From Actinomadura opuntiae (GTDB lineage: Bacteria > Actinomycetota > Actinomycetes > Streptosporangiales > Streptosporangiaceae), in assembly GCF_030283205.1 (NCBI RefSeq), contig NZ_JASNWF010000010.1, positions 248,001-312,000 on the forward strand: a DNA stretch of 64,000 nucleotides. Reading direction: 5' to 3'. A program made the translations under genes and the position numbers. Positions 34,135 to 43,107 of the stretch are shown here, piece after piece; the stretch's first letter is position 1, and each line of letters begins with the position of its first letter. Below the pieces are notes generated by a model. The model searched no databases. It was not told the DNA's origin and saw only the letters and a program-made list of their open reading frames with translations.

Positions 34135-35094
34135 ATGAACGAGACCGCGCAGCGGATGCGGGCGATCACCGTGGGGGCATGGGGCGGGCCGGAGCTGTTG
34201 CGGGAGACCGAGCTCCCGCGGCCTGCTCCCGGTCCGTGCGAGATTCTGGTACGGGTCCACGCCGCGGGGGTCAATGCGACCGACTGGAAACAGCGGGCGA
34301 CCGGCGGCCTCGGTCTGTGGGCGGATCCCCCTGCCGTCGGCTGGGACGTCTCGGGGACGGTCGAGTCCGTCGGCATGGGGACAACGCTGTTCCAGGAGGG
34401 CGACGAAGTCTTCGGCATGCCGCGTTTCCCGCATCAGGCCGGGGCCTACGCCGAGTACGTGAGTGCTCCTGCCCGGCACTTCGTCCGCAAACCGGCGAAC
34501 ATCGATCACATCGAGGCGGCGGCCCTGCCGCTGGTCTCACTGACGGCCTGGCAGGCGCTCTTTGACACCGCGCACCTCCAGCCCGGGCAGCGGGTCCTGA
34601 TCCACGCCGCCGCCGGGGGCTTCGGTCACATCGCCGTGCAGATCGCCAAGAGCCACCGTGCGCACGTGATCGGGACCGCACGCGGCGAGAAGCACGCCTT
34701 CCTCCGCGACCTGGGCGCCGACCAGCTCATCGACTACACCGCCACGGACTTCGCCGCCGCAGTCGGGGAAGTCGACGTCGTGCTCGACGCCGTCGGCAGC
34801 GACTACGGGCCCCGGTCCCTGAAAGCGCTGCGTGCCGGGGGAACACTGGTTTCCCTTGCCTCACCGTCCGATGACGCCCTCAGACCGCAGGCCGCTGCCC
34901 GTGGAATCCGCGCCGGCTTCATGCTCGTCGAACCCGACCACGCCGCGCTGAGGGCCATCGCCGACCTGGCGGCCACAGGGCGGCTCCGCCCCGCGATCGA
35001 GACCGTGCTGCCCCTCTCGGAGGCCGCCCAGGCGCACCACCTGGGCGAAACCGGACGCACCAAGGGCAAGATCGTCCTCAGCGTTCTCCAATGA
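34135..35094 (+). CDS. NADP-dependent quinone oxidoreductase-like MDR enzyme
   Basis: A 319-residue zinc-free medium-chain dehydrogenase/reductase. The N-terminal GroES-like part (EILVRVHAAGVNATDWKQ) and the Rossmann motif AAAGGFGHIAVQIAK near residue 165 are clear, followed by the GARGEKHAFLRDLGAD-like region (here GTARGEKHAFLRDLGAD) and EAAQAHHLGETGRTKGKIVL at the end. No zinc ligands are present. It probably reduces quinones or enones with NADPH. ATG 34135 follows AGGAG at nine bases. Expression is likely controlled by the divergent GlxA-type regulator. Confidence 0.9.
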   Translation: MNETAQRMRAITVGAWGGPELLRETELPRPAPGPCEILVRVHAAGVNATDWKQRATGGLGLWADPPAVGWDVSGTVESVGMGTTLFQEGDEVFGMPRFPHQAGAYAEYVSAPARHFVRKPANIDHIEAAALPLVSLTAWQALFDTAHLQPGQRVLIHAAAGGFGHIAVQIAKSHRAHVIGTARGEKHAFLRDLGADQLIDYTATDFAAAVGEVDVVLDAVGSDYGPRSLKALRAGGTLVSLASPSDDALRPQAAARGIRAGFMLVEPDHAALRAIADLAATGRLRPAIETVLPLSEAAQAHHLGETGRTKGKIVLSVLQ

Positions 35095-35176
35095 GCGCCG
35101 GTGACGGCCCACCGGCACATTTCCCACCGCGCGCTTCACTGGGCGTTTCGTCCTGCGAGTTTCGTTTGATTCCGAG

Positions 35177-35310
35177 TCAGGTGCCCCGCCATGTGGGAGT
35201 GGATTCGCCGGTGAGGCGGCGGCTCATGAGGTCGATCATCTCGAGGTGGATCATGGTGGTGAAACTGGGCGGGAGGGTCTCGTAGTCGCGGACCAGGCGG
35301 CGGTGCAGCA
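35177..35310 (-). pseudogene. IS5-type transposase C-terminal tail
   Basis: The frame ending at 35177 reads RRLVRDYETLPPSFTTMIHL, then EMIDLMSRRLTGE, the conserved C-terminus of IS5-group transposases. Only about 40 codons remain. Confidence 0.65.
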
Positions 35311-35369
35311 TGAGCCAGCCAGGGGGATGCTGCGTTCGCGGCCGACGATCTTCTTGGCGGCGTCGATGC

Positions 35370-35492
35370 CTTCTCGGTGATGGACACGACCTTGCTGGCG
35401 ACGACGAGGATGTCGCCGTCCTACAGCGCGGTGCCGGTGCGGGTGAGGACGTCGGTGATGGACGCTGCGAGGTCGTCTCGCACGTCTTCCCC
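35370..35492 (-). pseudogene. F420:gamma-glutamyl ligase-like N-terminal scrap
   Basis: The frame reads DDLAASITDVLTRTGTAL, a TAG stop, then DGDILVVASKVVSITE, which resembles the N-terminus of CofE-type coenzyme F420-0:L-glutamate ligases. The TAG replaces what would be a CAG codon. Forty codons only. Assignment is by motif similarity and is tentative. Confidence 0.45.
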
Positions 35493-35658
35493 CGAAGGCC
35501 GCGCGCGCCTCGCCGGCGTCCAGCCGCCGCGTCCCCTCGCCGGGCTTGCCGGCGAGCCGAGGCTCGGGGAACCAGGTGTCGAGCACCATGCCGTCGTCCG
35601 CGACCGTGGCGATGCCGTCGCCGACCGCTCCGTCTGCCACAAATCCCGTTCCGACCAT
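35493..35658 (-). pseudogene. DapD-like N-terminal scrap
   Basis: The frame reads MVGTGFVADGAVGDGIATVA, then DDGMVLDTWFPEPRLAG and GEGTRRLDAGEARAAFG, resembling the N-terminus of actinobacterial tetrahydrodipicolinate N-succinyltransferase. It breaks off exactly where the F420-ligase-like scrap starts in another frame. Confidence 0.45.
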
Positions 35659-35774
35659 GCCGAACACGGGTAACGCCCTGCCCGGTCCGCGGCACCGCAG
35701 GCGGCCCCCGCAGGGCCGCGGGCGTCCGGTGGACGGCCTCGGCCGGACGGTCGCGAGGTTAACGGGGCGGCAAT

Positions 35775-35791
35775 GATCGCGTAACGCGATC
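35775..35791. promoter_or_regulatory. Palindrome upstream of secreted esterase gene
   Basis: GATCGCG-TAA-CGCGATC, a perfect 7-3-7 palindrome 110 bases before the ATG at 35901. Possible operator; no adjacent regulator gene. Confidence 0.4.
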
Positions 35792-35900
35792 GCGCCGGGG
35801 CTGCGGTCCCATGCGAGGGCAAACCTCACAAACCCCTTCAGTCGTCGTGTGACACACCTATCGCTCGACGCTCCGGGGTCTGGTCCTCGAAAGGCACCGC

Positions 35901-38264
35901 ATGCGCGTGCACAGACGCGGCCGGCAGGCCGCGGTGGCGGTAACGGCCCTGGCGGCGGCCGTCCTGTCCGTCTCCCCGGTCAACGCCGCGCCGAACCCCC
36001 CGGCCTGGACGGTCGAACCGGTCCAGGGCGGGCATCGCCTGACCCTCAAGCTGGACGCGCCGCTGCCCGTCCGCGACGCCGTCCCCGAACTGGCCGTGGA
36101 CGGGAGATCTCTCGGCCCGGCGCAGGAGTCGCCCGACGGCAGGACCCTGACCATCGTCACCGCCGCCCCCGAGGCCGCCGACCCGTCGTCGGTCGAGGTG
36201 GCCTGGAACGGCGAGGTGCCGTCCGCCGCGGCGCCGAAGTCGGCCAAGGCCGCGCCGGCTCCCGCGCCGTCCGCACGGGGCGGCGAGCTTCCGGTCGACC
36301 CGGCCGATCCCGGCCCGTACAGCGTGAAGGTGACCGGCTATGACCTCGGCGACACCGCGATGGAGCCGTCCGGTCTCGGCGGCCGCAAGGTTGAGGTCCG
36401 TGCGGAGGCGTACCTGCCGGACAAGCGGGGCAAGGGGCCGCTCGTGCTGTTCCTGCACGGCCGCCACTCGGCCTGCTACGACCCGGTCGCCTGGACGACG
36501 TCGAACTCCCAATGGCCCTGCCCGGACGGGCAGAAGCCGATCGACAGCTACAAGGGGTACCAGGAGCCCGCGAAGGTCCTCGCCAGCCACGGCTACACCG
36601 TCGTGTCGATCAGCGCGAACGGCGTCAACGCGGCCGACAACCCTTACAGCGACGACCGCGGTGCCCTCGCCCGCGGGGAACTGGTGATGCGCCACCTGGA
36701 CCTGCTGGTGCAGGGCACCAAGGGTAAGGGCCCGCTCGGCGCGATCTTCGACAACCGGCTCGACATGAACGACATCGGGCTGATGGGGCACTCGCGCGGC
36801 GGCGAGGGCGTGGTCAAGGCCGCGCTGCTCAACGACGGCCGCGACCACCCCTACGGCATCAGGGCGGTGCTGCCGCTCGCGCCCACCGACTTCGCGCGGG
36901 CGACGCTGCCGAACATCCCGATGGCGGTGCTGCTGCCCTACTGTGACGGCGATGTCTCCAACCAGCAGGGACAGCACTTCTACGACGACACCCGATACGC
37001 CGACGCCGGCGACCGCTCGTTCCGCGCCGCCCAGTTGGTCATGGGCGCCGACCACAACTTCTTCAACACCGAGTGGACGCCGGGGACGGCGCATTTCCCG
37101 GCAGGCGACGACTGGTCGAACAACGCCGATCCGGTCTGCGGGAACACCGCGCCCACCCGGCTGTCGGCCGCCGAGCAGTACAAGGTCGGCACGGCCTACA
37201 TCGCCGGGTTCTTCCGCCTCGTCCAGGGCGGTGAGGACGCGTTCCTTCCGCTGTTCGACGGCAGCGGCGGCACGGCCGCCTCGGCGGGCCGCGCGGTCGT
37301 GCACACCGTCGCCCAGGCTCCGGCGAAGGAACGTTCCGACGTCGCCGCGTTCACCTCGCTGCCGGGCTCGGTCACCGTCGGCGGCGCGGCCGCCGGCGTG
37401 ATCTGCGCCGGCATGTTGGATCGCTCCATCCAGAGCGGCCTGCCGTCCTGCGCCACCCGGCTCACCACCTCGCAGGCGCCCTCGTGGACGCCGGCGACCT
37501 ACGCGCCGAACGTGCCGTCCACGCCCGTCCTGCACTTCACCTGGACGGACCCGACCGGGTACGTCGCGGCCGCCGTCCCCGCCAGGGCCGCGAACGTCAA
37601 GCGGTACGACGCGCTGACGTTCCGCGCGGCGCTGGACGAATCCACCACCGCGGCCGACCTGACCGTCACCGTTGCGGACGACAAGGGCGGCAGCAAGAGC
37701 GTCCGGCTGTCGGACGTGAGTGACGCGCTCACCCCGTTCCCCGGCACCGTCTCGCCGCTGCCCAAGACCTGGCTGCGGACGGTGCGGATATCGGTGTCCG
37801 CGCTGAAGGGCGTCAAGCTGTCCTCGGTGGCCTCCGTCCGCCTGTCCGCGTCGAGCGGCACCGGCGGCGTGTACCTCGCCGACCTCGCCTTCACCCACGC
37901 GGACACCGGCAAGGCCGACGCGTCGGCGCTGCCGCAGGTGTCGGTGCGGGACCTGACCGTCCCCGAGGGCGACGGTCCGGGCGCCGCGACGATGACGCTT
38001 GCACTGTCGCGCAAGAGCACCGTCCCGGTGAGGGTGAACGTCCAGTCGATCACCAGCGGCGCGGCGCCGGTCATCGCGCAGGTCGCCCGGCAGGTCGTCG
38101 TCCCCGCCGGGGCGACCGCGGCGTCCTTCGAGGTGCCGCTGGCCGGTGACACGACCGCGGCGACGGTCGCGCAGTCCTACCAGGTGGTGGCGTCCGCCCC
38201 CGAGAACGCCGAGATCGGCGACGGCTTCGCCCGCCTCGTCGTCACCGACGACGACGCGGCCTGA
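35901..38264 (+). CDS. Large secreted alpha/beta hydrolase (esterase/lipase-like) with C-terminal beta domains
   Basis: A 787-residue exported protein. The signal peptide spans residues 1-29 (VAVTALAAAVLSVSPVNAA). The hydrolase domain covers about 135-450. LVLFLHGRHSACYD supplies the oxyanion loop, GLMGHSRGGEGVV near 297 holds the nucleophile Ser in GHSRG, and the DGDVSNQQGQHFYDD segment and GADHNFF are candidates for acid and His. Downstream, residues 480-660 look like a carbohydrate-binding-type beta-sandwich, and 670-785 (VSVRDLTVPEGDGPGAATMT) resemble a Calx-beta domain. It probably degrades an ester polymer or lipid outside the cell. AAAGG precedes ATG 35901. The long open frame on the other strand is a codon-bias shadow. 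Confidence 0.88.
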   Translation: MRVHRRGRQAAVAVTALAAAVLSVSPVNAAPNPPAWTVEPVQGGHRLTLKLDAPLPVRDAVPELAVDGRSLGPAQESPDGRTLTIVTAAPEAADPSSVEVAWNGEVPSAAAPKSAKAAPAPAPSARGGELPVDPADPGPYSVKVTGYDLGDTAMEPSGLGGRKVEVRAEAYLPDKRGKGPLVLFLHGRHSACYDPVAWTTSNSQWPCPDGQKPIDSYKGYQEPAKVLASHGYTVVSISANGVNAADNPYSDDRGALARGELVMRHLDLLVQGTKGKGPLGAIFDNRLDMNDIGLMGHSRGGEGVVKAALLNDGRDHPYGIRAVLPLAPTDFARATLPNIPMAVLLPYCDGDVSNQQGQHFYDDTRYADAGDRSFRAAQLVMGADHNFFNTEWTPGTAHFPAGDDWSNNADPVCGNTAPTRLSAAEQYKVGTAYIAGFFRLVQGGEDAFLPLFDGSGGTAASAGRAVVHTVAQAPAKERSDVAAFTSLPGSVTVGGAAAGVICAGMLDRSIQSGLPSCATRLTTSQAPSWTPATYAPNVPSTPVLHFTWTDPTGYVAAAVPARAANVKRYDALTFRAALDESTTAADLTVTVADDKGGSKSVRLSDVSDALTPFPGTVSPLPKTWLRTVRISVSALKGVKLSSVASVRLSASSGTGGVYLADLAFTHADTGKADASALPQVSVRDLTVPEGDGPGAATMTLALSRKSTVPVRVNVQSITSGAAPVIAQVARQVVVPAGATAASFEVPLAGDTTAATVAQSYQVVASAPENAEIGDGFARLVVTDDDAA

Positions 38265-38529
38265 CCCTCGCGCGCCGGGGCCGTCGTGTGACCGAGCATC
38301 GAGCGTCTCCTCACAACGCACGGCCTCGGCCTCGCCCTGAAGCTCGCCAAATAGCCCACATGAGACATGCTCTTAGGTGATTCGACTCAATCAGGCCGGG
38401 TCGAATACCTAGGCACCTTCGTAAGGGGGCAGGAAAGGCCGACGAGGTCAGGTTGCGCAGGCTTGACTCTGGCGTCATCGCGTGGTCGGTCATACACCAG
38501 ACAGGACTCCGAGTTAGCCATGAGCCTGT
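38265..38529. other. Spacer with no supported gene
   Basis: Short shadow frames only; base composition drops relative to the esterase gene. Confidence 0.4.
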
Positions 38530-38690
38530 TCATCCGGCCGTGGCTGAGAATTCTGTCGGCCGGGCCCGATTCGGGTAGCCGAGGATGCCACCACACTCGA
38601 CCTGCTGAGCGGGGGTCGGTTCGAACTCGGTATCGACAAGGGTTGCCCGGGAGAGTCCCACCTGGTGAGCGGCGCCTCCTGACCTCCGAC
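38530..38690 (+). pseudogene. Luciferase-like (LLM) F420/flavin oxidoreductase remnant
   Basis: The plus-strand frame across 38530-38690 reads HEPVHPAVAENSVGRARFGV then AEDATTLDLLSGGRFELGI and DKGCPGESHL, the strongly conserved LDLLSGGRFELGIG region of LLM-class oxidoreductases. Both flanks are missing. A fragment of about 50 codons. Confidence 0.65.
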
Positions 38691-38743
38691 GAGGAAGGGC
38701 GGCGCTGGCTGGAGAGCCGTAGGACCGAGCCACTTCGACACCT

Positions 38744-38896
38744 GAGGCGCGGAATGTCGGCCGCACTGGTGAGGGGCTGGAGGATAATGTCGCCTCGAGC
38801 ATCGGCGGCGGACACGCTGACTGTTTGGTACAGGTGGGCGGCGATGTCGATGGCCGCGGGACTGGGATCCAGGGCTTCATGGCGGGGTTCGAGCAT
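38744..38896 (-). other. Start of an unrecognised gene, broken after about 50 codons
   Basis: ATG 38896 has a weak GAG-rich site (GAGAGGACTCCC) and opens a normal-looking frame (MLEPRHEALDPSPAAIDIAA, HLYQTVSVSAADARGDIILQ) that loses coding character after about 50 residues, towards the LLM remnant. A good palindrome lies directly upstream. No family recognised. Confidence 0.4.
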
Positions 38897-38925
38897 GGGA
38901 GTCCTCTCACCGTCCGGTCCCAGAT

Positions 38926-38966
38926 GTTAAGCGATCGACTAACAACCTGCTAGCCGATCGTTTAAC
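38926..38966. promoter_or_regulatory. 12-bp inverted repeat, probable operator
   Basis: GTTAAGCGATCG (38926-38937) and CGATCGTTTAAC (38955-38966) match at 11 of 12 positions, with a 17-base spacer. It lies 30 bases before the broken minus-strand gene start at 38896. It resembles TetR-type operators, but no regulator gene remains nearby. Confidence 0.6.
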
Positions 38967-39017
38967 AAATGTGGGGGGCCGCCCCCGGGCCCGGTGGGCG
39001 CCGGACCCCCGGCCGGG

Positions 39018-40298
39018 TCAGGGGAGGTGGTAGTGAGAGACGAAGTCCCAGATCACGGCGTTGGCGTTGATGTCGTAGGTGGTGCCGCCGAGGAACGGGC
39101 CGAGGAACGGCGTTCCGCCGGGCCAGTTATGTCCGCCGCCCTTGATCTGGTAGAGGGTGACGGGGCCGTCGGCCGGGCAGTCGGGGTAGTCGTGGCGCAC
39201 GACGGTGGTGTTGTCGTTGGGCGCGATGTCGGGCAGGTCGGTGGCGACGGTCCTGGTGCCGCAGCCGTTGTTGCTCGTCCAGAAGTCCAGCGCGGGCTGC
39301 ACGGTGCTGTAGGGGACGAGAGGGTCGCCGTCGCCGTGGATCATCACGATCGGGACGTGCCGCCCGGGATGGCAGGCGGCGGGGTCGTTGAGCTGGCCGG
39401 AGACGGGGACGTAGGCGGCGAAGCGGTCGTTGTCGCAGGCCATCTTGCTGGTGAAGAAGCCGCCGTTGCTCATGCCGGAGGCGTACAGGCGCTTGGGGTC
39501 GGCGTTGAAGCGGTCGACGAGGATGTCCTGGAGTTGCCGCACGAATCCGGGATCGTCCAGGTCGGGGGAGGTGGTCCCGGCCTCGACGCCCTGCCAGCCG
39601 ATGCCGTAGTGCTCGGGGGTGATCTGGATGAAGCCGCGGGTCTGGGCGTAGTCGGCCATCCGGCCGTACCACTCGGCGATGCCCGGTGTCTCTCCCAGGC
39701 CGGGGAAGTGGAACAGTGCCGGCCTGGGGGTGCCGTCGTAGTTGTCGGGCAGGCGGAGGATGGCGTTGCGGGCCTGCCCGGCGTGGGTGACGCGGATGGC
39801 GTGGTCGCCGGGGTCGGGGTGGCGGTCCTGGACCGTGAAGGTGACCCGTTGGTTGGAGGAGCGGTCGCCGTGCCGGACGGTGCCGTTCCCCGTCCATGTC
39901 ACCGTCGCCTCGCCCGGGGCCGTCACCCCGCCGTCGACGGCGGCGGAGACTTCCACGCCCGCGCCGGGGTCCTGGAGGGTGAACTCGCCCTTCAATGACG
40001 AGCCGTCGTTGGCGATCTTGAAGGAGACGTTTGCGGTGCCGCCGCCGGAGCCGGGGAGTGTCCCCGTCCCCTGGATCTTGTCGGTCGCGTAGGTCGCGAC
40101 GTTGTCCAGGACGGCGATGCCCCCTGAGGTCAGTTCGCCTGCCAGCGAATAGGCCGGGGAACCGTCCGCGGTGATGGTGACACGGTCCTGAAGGGGCGGA
40201 GCAGCGTGGGCGGTCCCGGCAGGAACGGCGCTCAGCGCCGCTCCCGCCAGGAGCACAGCGGTAGCGCCGTGCCAAGACCGAGGGGGATGGACTCTCAC
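39018..40298 (-). CDS. Secreted polyester/feruloyl-type esterase (PHB depolymerase-like)
   Basis: A 426-residue exported esterase. GTG 40298 follows AAAGGGA and opens a signal peptide (GATAVLLAGAALSAVPAGTAHA). Residues 35-160 are an N-terminal beta domain (SGGGTANVSFKIANDGSSLK, VSAAVDGGVTAPGEATVTW). The catalytic domain of LpqC/PHB-depolymerase type occupies 175-426. Nucleophile Ser lies in ASGMSNGGFFTS, the acid near IHGDGDPLVPY, and the His in IKGGGHNWPGG. It probably hydrolyses hydroxyalkanoate or phenolic esters outside the cell. It is monocistronic. Confidence 0.88.
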   Translation of the reverse strand: MRVHPPRSWHGATAVLLAGAALSAVPAGTAHAAPPLQDRVTITADGSPAYSLAGELTSGGIAVLDNVATYATDKIQGTGTLPGSGGGTANVSFKIANDGSSLKGEFTLQDPGAGVEVSAAVDGGVTAPGEATVTWTGNGTVRHGDRSSNQRVTFTVQDRHPDPGDHAIRVTHAGQARNAILRLPDNYDGTPRPALFHFPGLGETPGIAEWYGRMADYAQTRGFIQITPEHYGIGWQGVEAGTTSPDLDDPGFVRQLQDILVDRFNADPKRLYASGMSNGGFFTSKMACDNDRFAAYVPVSGQLNDPAACHPGRHVPIVMIHGDGDPLVPYSTVQPALDFWTSNNGCGTRTVATDLPDIAPNDNTTVVRHDYPDCPADGPVTLYQIKGGGHNWPGGTPFLGPFLGGTTYDINANAVIWDFVSHYHLP

Positions 40299-40803
40299 GG
40301 TGTTCCCTTTCTGTGAAGTCGTGTCCTCATGGGTGTTGGGGGCATGAGGTCGCGTCACAGTAGGCTCCGCCCGCATCAGCGCCCATGCATGAATGAGCAC
40401 ACTCGAACCACGTTTGTTAGCGCTTCCAGATAACGGAGCCGATACACGGCCAGGCAGCAGGCCATGTCGGCCAGTGCGCGGTCAGGTCGACGGTTGCGCC
40501 GGCGCGGTCCCGGCCCCGGCGGTTAGGAGGAGGCGGTTCACGCTCTGGGGGAGGATGGAGCGATTGACGCCCCGCGCGCCCCCTGCGGCGGCCCTGGAGG
40601 CGATATGCCTTGGGAGCGCTGTCAGCCCGGCACGCTCATGCTCGCCAACGTGGTCTCCGACGCGGAATCGGTCATCTCCGTCACGCCACTACGGGCCTTC
40701 GCCACCACCGTTGAGGCGCCATGTAGGGCATGGGGCTTCCGGGCCTGTGGCGAGCGGTCGGGCCTGCCTGTGCGCCGGCATAGTGATGCCGGCCAGATGC
40801 GCG
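40299..40803. other. Spacer with no supported gene
   Basis: About 500 bases without motif-supported coding sequence; includes the leader of the esterase gene on its left and debris next to the IS110 remnant on its right. Confidence 0.45.
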
Positions 40804-41700
40804 TCATCCGCCCCACCGGTGCAGAAGGCGCGGTGACGGTCCCGTCCACGCTGACGGGCTCGCGCCGGCCACCGCCACCATCAACCTGCAACACGCCCTC
40901 AGCAGCCCCAGTACCGAGGCTTCGCTGGACAGACGTTCGGGGTTGTCGCCGGCCGCGATCAGTAGGGCGGCCGCGCTGTCCGGGCCTACTCCGCGGACTT
41001 CCAACAGACCTGGAGCGCTTGTTTCGACGGCGGCGGCCAGGTGCTTGTTCAGGTCGTCGATCTCTGCGGTCAGGTGCTGGCTTCGGCGGGCCAGTAGTTT
41101 CAAGGTGTGGCGTGCGGCTCGGGCGGGGCCGTCGCCGTTGAGGTCGTCCAGTTGGGCGCAGTGCTTGATCAATTGGGGATTGCTGAGCCCGGCCAGGGAC
41201 TCACGCAGCGCGGGGTCGGCCGAGACCAGGACGCTCTTGAGTTGGTTGATGGCCTGGGTGCGGGATTTGATCGCCGACCCTTTCGCCAGTTTGAACAGCC
41301 GAAGCATCTCCACTGGTCCGTCGCTGGTTTTGGCGACGGAGGTGGCGCGGCCGGACAGGACCGCGCGGGCGGCGGGCTCAGCATCGGTGGCGTCGGTCTT
41401 GCCGTGTCGCCGTCGAGCGGCTTTGTCCGGCTGGTTGACCTCGACCACCTCAAGTCCTTCGGCGAGCAGGTGGCGGGCCAGTGCGGCTCCGAAGGGGCCG
41501 GTGCATTCCACTTCCGCTCGGCGAAGAACGCCGAACGACCGTGCCCAGACAAGGAGTTGACAATAGCCGTCGGCGGTCGCTGGGAAACTGCAGCTGCCCA
41601 GGGCGACCCCCAGAGTCGTGACCACGGCGGCGACGTGGACGTCTTTGTGGGTGTCCACTCCGACCAGGACGTCCTCCTGGACGTCGGCCGGAATGTGACA
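40804..41700 (-). pseudogene. IS110-family transposase, C-terminally truncated
   Basis: The frame from about 41700 gives VGVDTHKDVHVAAV with the first catalytic Asp of the DEDD domain, then RAEVECTGPFGAALARHLLA, KTDATDAEPAARAVL, and in the second domain GLLEVRGVGPDSAAALLIAA with DNPERLSSEAS. After that, near 40915, the sequence becomes unrelated, so the catalytic Ser-containing C-terminus is missing. No clear start codon with ribosome site remains; GTG 41658 opens the listed frame. Inactive. Confidence 0.75.
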
Positions 41701-41814
41701 TGAGGTCGGGGGGTGGGTGTCACCGGGACAGTCGTAGCGCGGGTCAGGCCACCGCCCGAAGCGGCACTCGGGGGTACGTGCCGCGTTCTCATGGCGCGAC
41801 AGATGAGTTGATTG

Positions 41815-41838
41815 GTTACAGCCTTTGAATCCTGTAAC
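41815..41838. promoter_or_regulatory. Inverted repeat upstream of SDR gene
   Basis: GTTACAG (41815-41821) and CTGTAAC (41832-41838) with a 10-base spacer. Flanking bases extend it imperfectly (ATTGG/CAAT). It lies 130 bases before the SDR start in an AT-rich stretch and is a probable promoter/operator. The cognate regulator is not apparent. Confidence 0.5.
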
Positions 41839-41965
41839 AATGCAGGCTTCACATTGATATCTACCGTCCGTCGCGCCTCGATCCCGAGGTCTCGATCGAG
41901 GGGCGACATCTGCGTCCTCCTCATCAACCGCCTGCGACTCCGTTGACTATGACTGGAGGACCACC

Positions 41966-42856
41966 TTGAGCGTCATCGTCATGACGGGTGCGACCGCCGG
42001 GCTCGGCGCGCACGCCGTGCAGCGGCTGACAGGGCCCGGCGCCCAGGTGATCATCGGTGCACGCGGAAGCGGCGGCGCGCCGCCGACCGGCTGCCGTGTG
42101 CTGCCGCTGGATCTGGCCTCGCTCGACAGCGTCCGCAATTTCGCCGATGCGGTGCGGTCGCAGGTGGACGGTGCCGCGATCGACGTGCTGGTCCTCAACG
42201 CCGGAGCCCAGTTCTCTCGCGATGACCGGCGCAGCGCCGACGGATTCGAGATGACCTTCGCCGTCAACCACCTCGCCCACTACTTGCTGGCACGGTCGCT
42301 CCTGTCCGGCATGGCCAGCACTGGACGGATCGTCTTCACCACGAGCGACACCCACGACCCGGCCGTCATCCCGTTCGGGCCCAAGACGCTCGATGTGCGG
42401 GCGCTCGCGCATCCTCCCCGCAGGGGCAGCGGGTTTCGTGCCTACGCCGCCTCCAAGCTCTGCAACCTACTGACTGCCCGCTCCCTGAGCGCGCTCGACG
42501 AGGTAAAGGAACGCGGCATCAGCGTGATCGCCTTCAACCCGGGGCTCACCGGCGGCACCGCGCTGTTACGCGGCCAGACGCGCGTGCGGCGTGCTCTTGC
42601 TCCGGCAGTGCTGCCGCTCGCCGGCGCGCTGCTCGGCAGATCCCATCCCCAGTTCCATGTCGGAACGCCGGAGCGTGCCGGCGAGGTCTTGGCCGAGCTG
42701 GCCTTGGGGACGGCCGCGCCGCCGCCCGGTCGCGTCTATGCCTCGCTGGTCAAGGGGGAGATCACCTTTCCCGATCCGTCCGAGCTGGCCCGCGACGACG
42801 ACGCGCGCGATCTGCTGTGGCGGGAGAGCGCGGCCATGGTCGGCCTGCCGGCCTGA
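41966..42856 (+). CDS. Short-chain dehydrogenase/reductase (retinol dehydrogenase-like)
   Basis: A 296-residue SDR. TTG 41966 is six bases after GGAGG; ATG 41981 is an alternative. The cofactor motif TGATAGLG lies at 7-14 and VLNAGAQ at 76-82. Asn101, a Ser in the FTTSDTHD segment near 127, and Tyr160 with Lys164 (YAASK) complete the tetrad. It resembles long retinol-dehydrogenase/protochlorophyllide-type SDRs that oxidise or reduce hydrophobic alcohols or ketones. It is monocistronic; a DoxX-like remnant follows on the other strand. Confidence 0.88.
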   Translation: MSVIVMTGATAGLGAHAVQRLTGPGAQVIIGARGSGGAPPTGCRVLPLDLASLDSVRNFADAVRSQVDGAAIDVLVLNAGAQFSRDDRRSADGFEMTFAVNHLAHYLLARSLLSGMASTGRIVFTTSDTHDPAVIPFGPKTLDVRALAHPPRRGSGFRAYAASKLCNLLTARSLSALDEVKERGISVIAFNPGLTGGTALLRGQTRVRRALAPAVLPLAGALLGRSHPQFHVGTPERAGEVLAELALGTAAPPPGRVYASLVKGEITFPDPSELARDDDARDLLWRESAAMVGLPA

Positions 42857-42885
42857 TCACCCGAGCCGCGCCGCCGTCCGCGCCA

Positions 42886-43107
42886 TCAGGCTTCCTGAGC
42901 CGCCCGGTGCGCGCCGCGGTTCTCGGCCAGCGCGGCGTACAGCAGGCCGCCGATCAGGGCCGCGTTCTTGTGGAACTGGATGCGCTGGAGTTTGCGGGCC
43001 ATCGGGTCCTCGAGCTCCCAGAAGGCGTGCCCCGCCAGGGTCGTGGGTACGAGAGGGGCGGCGATCGCCATCGCCGCAAGCCGCGGCAGCACGACGGCCG
43101 CAAGCAT
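42886..43107 (-). pseudogene. DoxX-family membrane protein, C-terminal remnant
   Basis: The frame AAVVLPRLAAMAIAAPLVPT then TLAGHAFWELEDPMARKLQR and FHKNAALIGGLLYAALAE matches the C-terminal half of DoxX-type proteins (four-helix membrane proteins). The first helices are missing upstream of 43107. Confidence 0.6.

Noticed and set aside
35838..38321. 827-codon open frame antisense to the secreted esterase
   Set aside because: Its composition (Arg/Gly/Val/Asp repeats, no domain) is the mirror of a GC3-rich gene; the plus strand has signal peptide, GHSRG nucleophile and ribosome site.
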